Below, piece after piece: positions 17,747 to 22,074 of a DNA stretch of 22,074 nt (position 1 is its first letter; each line of letters opens with the position of its first letter). Both the position numbers and the translations under genes were made by a program. Below the pieces are notes generated by a model. The model saw only the letters and a program-made list of their open reading frames with translations, made no database searches and was not told the origin of the DNA. The stretch is from Ustulina deusta (lineage: Eukaryota > Ascomycota > Sordariomycetes > Xylariales > Xylariaceae): positions 1 to 22,074 of the forward strand of contig JAJNNX010000114.1 of assembly GCA_023159155.1 (NCBI GenBank). The letters run 5' to 3'.

Positions 17747-20700
17747 CTATACTAGCTTACTAGCTGGTTTGTTTTTGTTAGCTTTTTTTTTAATAATAAA
17801 GCTTTTGTATATATAAGCGTTTTTATGCTTAGTTTTGAACTGCTTTAAAACTGCAGTATTAGTAAAATTATTAAAGGGTTTTTATATGGGTTATTAATAA
17901 CCGGCCTATTTAACTTTAACTTTGTAGCAAATAGGCTTATTTTAGTTTTTTCTTTTGCTTATTTTTTGTTTATAGAATGTTTTTTACTTAAAATTTATTG
18001 CTTTTAAGTAGTACTACTAATAGTTATATATTTAGGTTAATTTATAATAAAAAAAGTTTATAACTGCTTATTATAAAAAATTAATATAAAAATAATTATA
18101 TTTTTTTTTAAAAATATTTAGCTTTATTATATAAAAGCTTATAACTTTAATTACTTTATATTTAAAGTAGAGCTATATTAGTTTTTAGAAAGGTTAGTTT
18201 ATAGTAATATTTTTTAGGTTTAGTTATACTTAATCTTTTTTTTTAAAGCGGTCCATAGGACTGCGCTTATTATTAGCTATTTCTTTTATGTATTGTTATA
18301 TTGCAGCTATAGTAGTTTAGGCGAACTTTTAAGCGTTTTTTAATTATTAAATAAATGTTTTAGCTAATATTTCAATTTTTTAGCTAGTATAAACAAATAA
18401 ATTATTAGTTTAATTAGGTTTATATAATATTTGTATTAGGTAAAAAATAGGTTTAGTTTTGTTATAAAAAAGGTTTTATTATTAATTGCTAATATTACGT
18501 TTAGTAGTAGTGCTTTTTAATCTAGTTATATATAAGCAATAAATATATAGAAATAAGCTAAAACTTTTTAGTTAGCTTTTTTTATAGTATTATTTGTTTT
18601 GGGATAATAAGCAATATTTAGTGTTTGTTTTATTTTAATTAGTTTGTAAAAGTATTGTTAGAAACTTTTATTTAATTTGTTTTTTTATTGCTAGTAATTA
18701 TTTTTAGGAATTTATAAAAGTATTAAAAGTAGTATATAAACTGTTTAATATATCTTTTTATATTTATTAATTATATAGTTTTAATAATAACTATTTTGGT
18801 TAATTTATTAATAATTACTATAATAAAAAATAGGTTATTATTTTTTATTATAAAAAAATTTATTATAAAATCTATAGATAGCTTGTTTTAAAACTGCTTT
18901 AGAATTAGAAATAGTTTAAAAAAGCTTTATTTTTTATGTTTTTAAACAGTTTTTTTATTATATATATTATAATTATTAATAAAGCAGTATATTATCTAGT
19001 ATATGTTTAGTTAAAAGTAGCTTTTAGCTAGTATTGCTATAGTTTTATTTTTTTTTAGGTATTTTATTAATATTAAATTATAGTAGTTCTAGATTAAGCT
19101 AGTTTAAAGTAGCTTTTAGTTTAGTATTTATATATAATTTTAATATTATAAAATATTGTTTATTTTAATTTTATATTTTAAAATATTAATATTTAAAGAT
19201 TTTTTGTTTATTTTTATGTTTAGTAAGAACTTTTGTTTATTATTTTTTATAGTTTTAACTATTAATTAGTAGCTAGAGATCTGATCTAGCGTAGTATTTT
19301 AAGTTTATTAAAAGTTTTTATATATAAAGATTTAATATTTTAAAAATAGTTTATTTTTTTAGAACTTTAATAAGCTTATTTTTATGTTGCTATATAGTTT
19401 AAAAACTATTTATTTTTAGCAAAATAGTGCAAAATTTGTTTTAATAAGTTGTTGGTTTGTTTTTAAAAGTAAGTTTTGTTTTTTTTGCAATAAAATATCT
19501 AGCTAAGTACTATTTGCTTTTGCTTTATAAGTAAACATAAACTTAAAGTTAGCTAAAAACTTGGCCTACCTAACTTATTTTTTTAAAAGTTTTTTTAAAA
19601 TTATAAAATATTTTAGGTTTTTATAATCTAAAAGTATTAAGAATGTTTTTTTAAAGCTCTATAGTTTACTATTTTATATATTTATATAGCTTATAATTAT
19701 TAAAAGTTTTTTATTATAAATTTTATAATTGTTTTTATAAGTAAAAGTTTTTATAAAAAGTATACTATTAAATAGAAAAGTTTATATTTGTTATATTAAA
19801 ATAAGCAATTGCTATAAACTGTTTTAAAACAATCTATTTTTAGTACTATAAGTTTATTTAAGTTAAATTAGGTAAGAACTAGTTCTGATATAAAAAGTAA
19901 TTTAAACTACTTAAAAGTAGTATTTTTTATATTTTTTTAATGAAATAAAATCTTTTTTTTAGTTAAAACTATAAGTAGTACTATAATATTAGTATATTTT
20001 AATATAAATTGTTTATAAAAGTTTATAAAGCTTAAAATCTTTTTTATATTTTTAAGCAATTTAGGAGCTTTTTATTTATAAATAGCTTTTATTTTTTTAG
20101 GGTTTATTTATATTTTTATTTTAGCTTTAATAATAAATCTTAAATATTTTATTATAATTATTCCAAATTTATATTTGTTAATATTAAAATATAAACTTAT
20201 AGCTTATAAAGCGCTTAAGATTTGTTTTATTTTTTTAAAATAGTTTTTTTTTAATCCGCTTAACTATACTAGAATATTATTTATATATACAAAAGCAAAA
20301 ATATCTAAGTATAAGTATAAAATAGTATTTATGTAGCGCTAAAATATAGCAGAAGTGCTAAATAATCCAAAAAGAGTTATTAACTATTTAAATAAGCTAA
20401 ACTTTGTATAAAAAGCTGTTTTTTATTTATTTATTTTTTTTAATACGTAGCTTATAAAAAGCTGCTTAGATATTAAGCTTTATAAACTAACAAGCTTTAA
20501 AAAAGTTCGCTAGATTTTTTTAATAAAAAAAAAATATTTATTTATTTAAGTTATAATATAAGCGTTTTATAATTAATAAAAAACGTAACTTTTTTTAGTT
20601 TTTTGTAAAAAAAATAAAAACGTTATAAATAAACTATTAGCTTTAATATAACTTTTATTTAATAGTTTTATTAGTATTTTTTAATATACTAGTTTGTTTT

Positions 20701-20760
20701 ATAATATTTTATAAAAAAGCTCTTATAATACTTAAAAGTTGTTTTTTTAAGGGTTTATAA
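17747..20760 (-). pseudogene. pol: Broken pol of element F: RT, RNase H, integrase, chromodomain
   Basis: Read on the minus strand through stops. RT occupies about 20000-20640: a Leu-Arg-Phe segment near 20590, K-L-N-I-x-A-A-F near 20470, K-T-A-F-Y-T-K-F near 20410, and the catalytic box YINN at complement(20276..20287) for Y-I-D-D. A 1-base insertion in an AAAT repeat (20423-20441) separates the first half of RT from the second. The tether and RNase H lie at about 19790-20085 (F-I-N-F-Y-K-Q-F-I, then L-T-K-K-K). The integrase core starts with S-I-D-F-I, first Asp intact, at complement(18864..18878), and has N-K-L-T-K, then T-S-N for the second Asp, and A-Y-Y-P-K-T-N-N near 18580. A chromodomain closes the protein. 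The last possible codon is TAG at complement(17747..17749). Confidence 0.85.
17825..18000 (-). pseudogene. Chromodomain at integrase C-terminus, element F
   Basis: The minus strand gives Y-K-V-K-V-K followed by a stop (Trp position) and A-G-Y, then two stops, P, a stop, K-P-F-N-N-F, and later V-L-K-Q-F. This is the K-W-x-G-Y and W-E-P-x-x-N core of chromodomains, with all Trp codons turned into stops. It differs clearly from the family 1 chromodomain, so F belongs to a separate chromovirus lineage. Confidence 0.8.
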
Positions 20761-22074
20761 AAGTAGTATTTATAATTGGCTCTTTGCAATATAAAAAAAG
20801 TTATTTTTTATTGCTTTATAAACAATAAAGCTTAATTTTTAATTTTTTAGTAATTAGAATAGTAGTAAAGTTAGGTTTTTAATACTAAAGCTTTTGTAAT
20901 ATTTGCTAATATAATAGTAAATATTAAAATATTAGCTATTCTAGTATATTATAGCTTTTATTTTTATAATAAAACTATTTTATTAAGTAATATATTATAT
21001 ATTTTAATGTTTTAGTTTATAGGGTAAATCTAGTTTTTTATATTTTAATGTTTTTAGTTTGTTTTATACTAATTATATATTATAAGCAATATAAGTTATT
21101 TTGATGTTTATTTAGGGTTTTTAGGTAATATATGCTTAAATAAAAAACTATATATATTAGTTTTTTATTAAAATTTATTAATATAGATTTAATATAGATT
21201 ATTTATTAATAATTTTTTATTACTGTTTTTTTAGTTTTTGGGCTAATAGGAATATATAATAATTATAAATATTAAACTAAAAAGTTGTTTTTATAGCTAT
21301 ACATTTATAACTTTAATAATTATTGTTTTAAAATTAATGTTTTATTATAAATAAAGTTATAATAAAAAATAAACTATTTATAGCGTTTTAACTTTGCTAT
21401 TAAGCTTATAAGAATTAAAATCTTTTATATGTTTTATTAGCAACTAAAAATAAAAGCTATTTGTTTTTGAGTTTTGTTATTTTTTATTTTGTGTTTTGTT
21501 TGTTGTTATATTAGTAGCTTTTATTTGCTTAGTTTTTATAGGTTATAAACGGGAGCGAAACAAATATTAGTAATAAAGTAGTTGCTTTTTTTATATTGCA
21601 AGCATTGCTTATTATTTTTTGTTTGTTTATTTTTGTTTGCTACTTATTAAGCTTTAGCTTTGTTTTAAGCAAAAAAAAAAGCTAGCAGTTTTTATTTCTG
21701 TATTTTGTATTTTTTATATTATTATAAGTAGCAAAAAAAAAGTAGCTATTTAATAAAGATTTGTGCTTATTTTCTAGTTAAAAAAAACATTAAAAGCTAT
21801 GTTTTTTAGAACAACCTATTATAGTTAATTATTATATGTCTATCTGGTATAATCTAATAGTAGGTTGTGCAAAATTAGCTTGTTTGCTAGCTAAGCATTA
21901 ATAGTTTTTTTTAGGATAGTAAGCTTGCAGTATGTTTTAAAAAGTACTATTTATATAAGCAAGGGTTTTTTTTATTTAAAAAGAAACATAAAAAATATTT
22001 TTAAGCTTTGCTTAAAAAAAAGCAAGTTTTAAGTAATTTTTTATTTAGTTAATATTAAAGTAGTACTATAAATA
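20761..22074. other. Unassigned AT-rich sequence upstream of F RT (expected protease/gag)
   Basis: By position relative to the RT of F this should hold the protease and part of gag on the minus strand. I could not find a convincing D-T/S-G-A site or a complete CCHC knuckle; near 21580-21600 there are Cys/Tyr-containing readings of knuckle length, but they do not fit the spacing with RIP-type changes alone. TG remains common on the plus strand and CA rare, as elsewhere in F. No other gene is visible. Confidence 0.35.
21811..21868. repeat. Imperfect inverted repeat
   Basis: ACAACCTATT at 21811-21820 and AGTAGGTTGT at 21859-21868 are reverse complements at nine of ten positions, separated by 38 bases. 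The spacer has an unusually unmutated patch (TGTCTATCTGG). It may be a chance hairpin or mark the ends of a tiny insertion; no flanking duplication was evident. Confidence 0.4.

Larger units (their letters stand above)
15837..22074 (-). mobile_element. Second chromovirus family, element F (partial, minus strand)
   Basis: From about 15837 the sequence no longer aligns with family 1. On the minus strand it encodes RT, RNase H, integrase and a chromodomain in chromovirus order between 20760 and 17747, with motifs clearly different from family 1. The 5' part (gag, 5' LTR) would lie at or beyond the right edge. In much of the element the plus strand has G well above C and almost no CA, so the coding strand lost G, as in B. 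Its left boundary with D is abrupt but its LTR could not be delimited, because only one end is in the window. F may be inserted in D, or the two may be joined by a rearrangement. Confidence 0.8.

Noticed and set aside
21560..21620. CCHC zinc knuckle of F gag
   Set aside because: Two frames give Cys/Tyr spacings of the right length, but the remaining positions need changes other than C-to-T or G-to-A.
1..22074. Mitochondrial or plastid DNA, because of the extreme AT content
   Set aside because: There are no organelle genes, tRNAs or rRNAs. The content is nuclear LTR retrotransposons, and the transitions follow the CpA/TpG pattern of RIP.

Overview
The window contains no recognisable host gene. 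It is very AT-rich (by eye about four bases in five) and is built almost entirely of broken LTR retrotransposons carrying the signature of repeat-induced point mutation (RIP): TGG/CAA/CAG codons turned into stops, Asp to Asn, Glu to Lys and Cys/His to Tyr at conserved sites, and CpA or TpG depleted. This points to a filamentous ascomycete (Pezizomycotina) and an AT-rich heterochromatic compartment. I identify the elements by reading through the stops: both families here are Ty3/gypsy chromoviruses (order protease, RT, RNase H, integrase, chromodomain).

Layout. Family 1 is present as five copies, called A to E here. Copy A (complement 1-3959) is cut by the left window edge; it keeps its 5' LTR, gag and pol as far as RNase H. 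It sits in copy E (+, 3960-5038), of which the integrase C-terminus, chromodomain and 3' LTR are visible. E abuts, and probably sits in, copy C (minus strand; pieces 5039-5380 and 11515-13642). C is also split by copy B (+, 5381-11514), the only complete element: two LTRs of about 240 bp, gag, pol and a 5-bp target duplication AATAA on both sides. C in turn is inserted in copy D (minus, 13643 to about 15836). From about 15837 to the right edge lies a different chromovirus, F (minus strand), with recognisable RT, RNase H, integrase and chromodomain between 17747 and about 20760. The inferred nesting is D holding C, C holding B and E, and E holding A; whether F is inserted in D is less certain.

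How the parts relate. In family 1, gag starts at B 5901 (ATG now ATA) or A 3437 (ATG intact). In both A and B exactly 393 codons separate it from the first Cys of a CCHC knuckle, and the protease follows in the -1 frame with identical spacing. Four copies share two stops near the gag end; a run of seven T follows in A, B and C. Two bases after the 5' LTR lie ten bases complementary to a site inside the LTR just after a TATA box and pyrimidine tract, suggesting Tf1-like self-priming rather than tRNA priming.

Unresolved stretches are 16346-17746 and 20761-22074 in or near F. No tRNA, rRNA, CRISPR array or functional full-length gene was seen.
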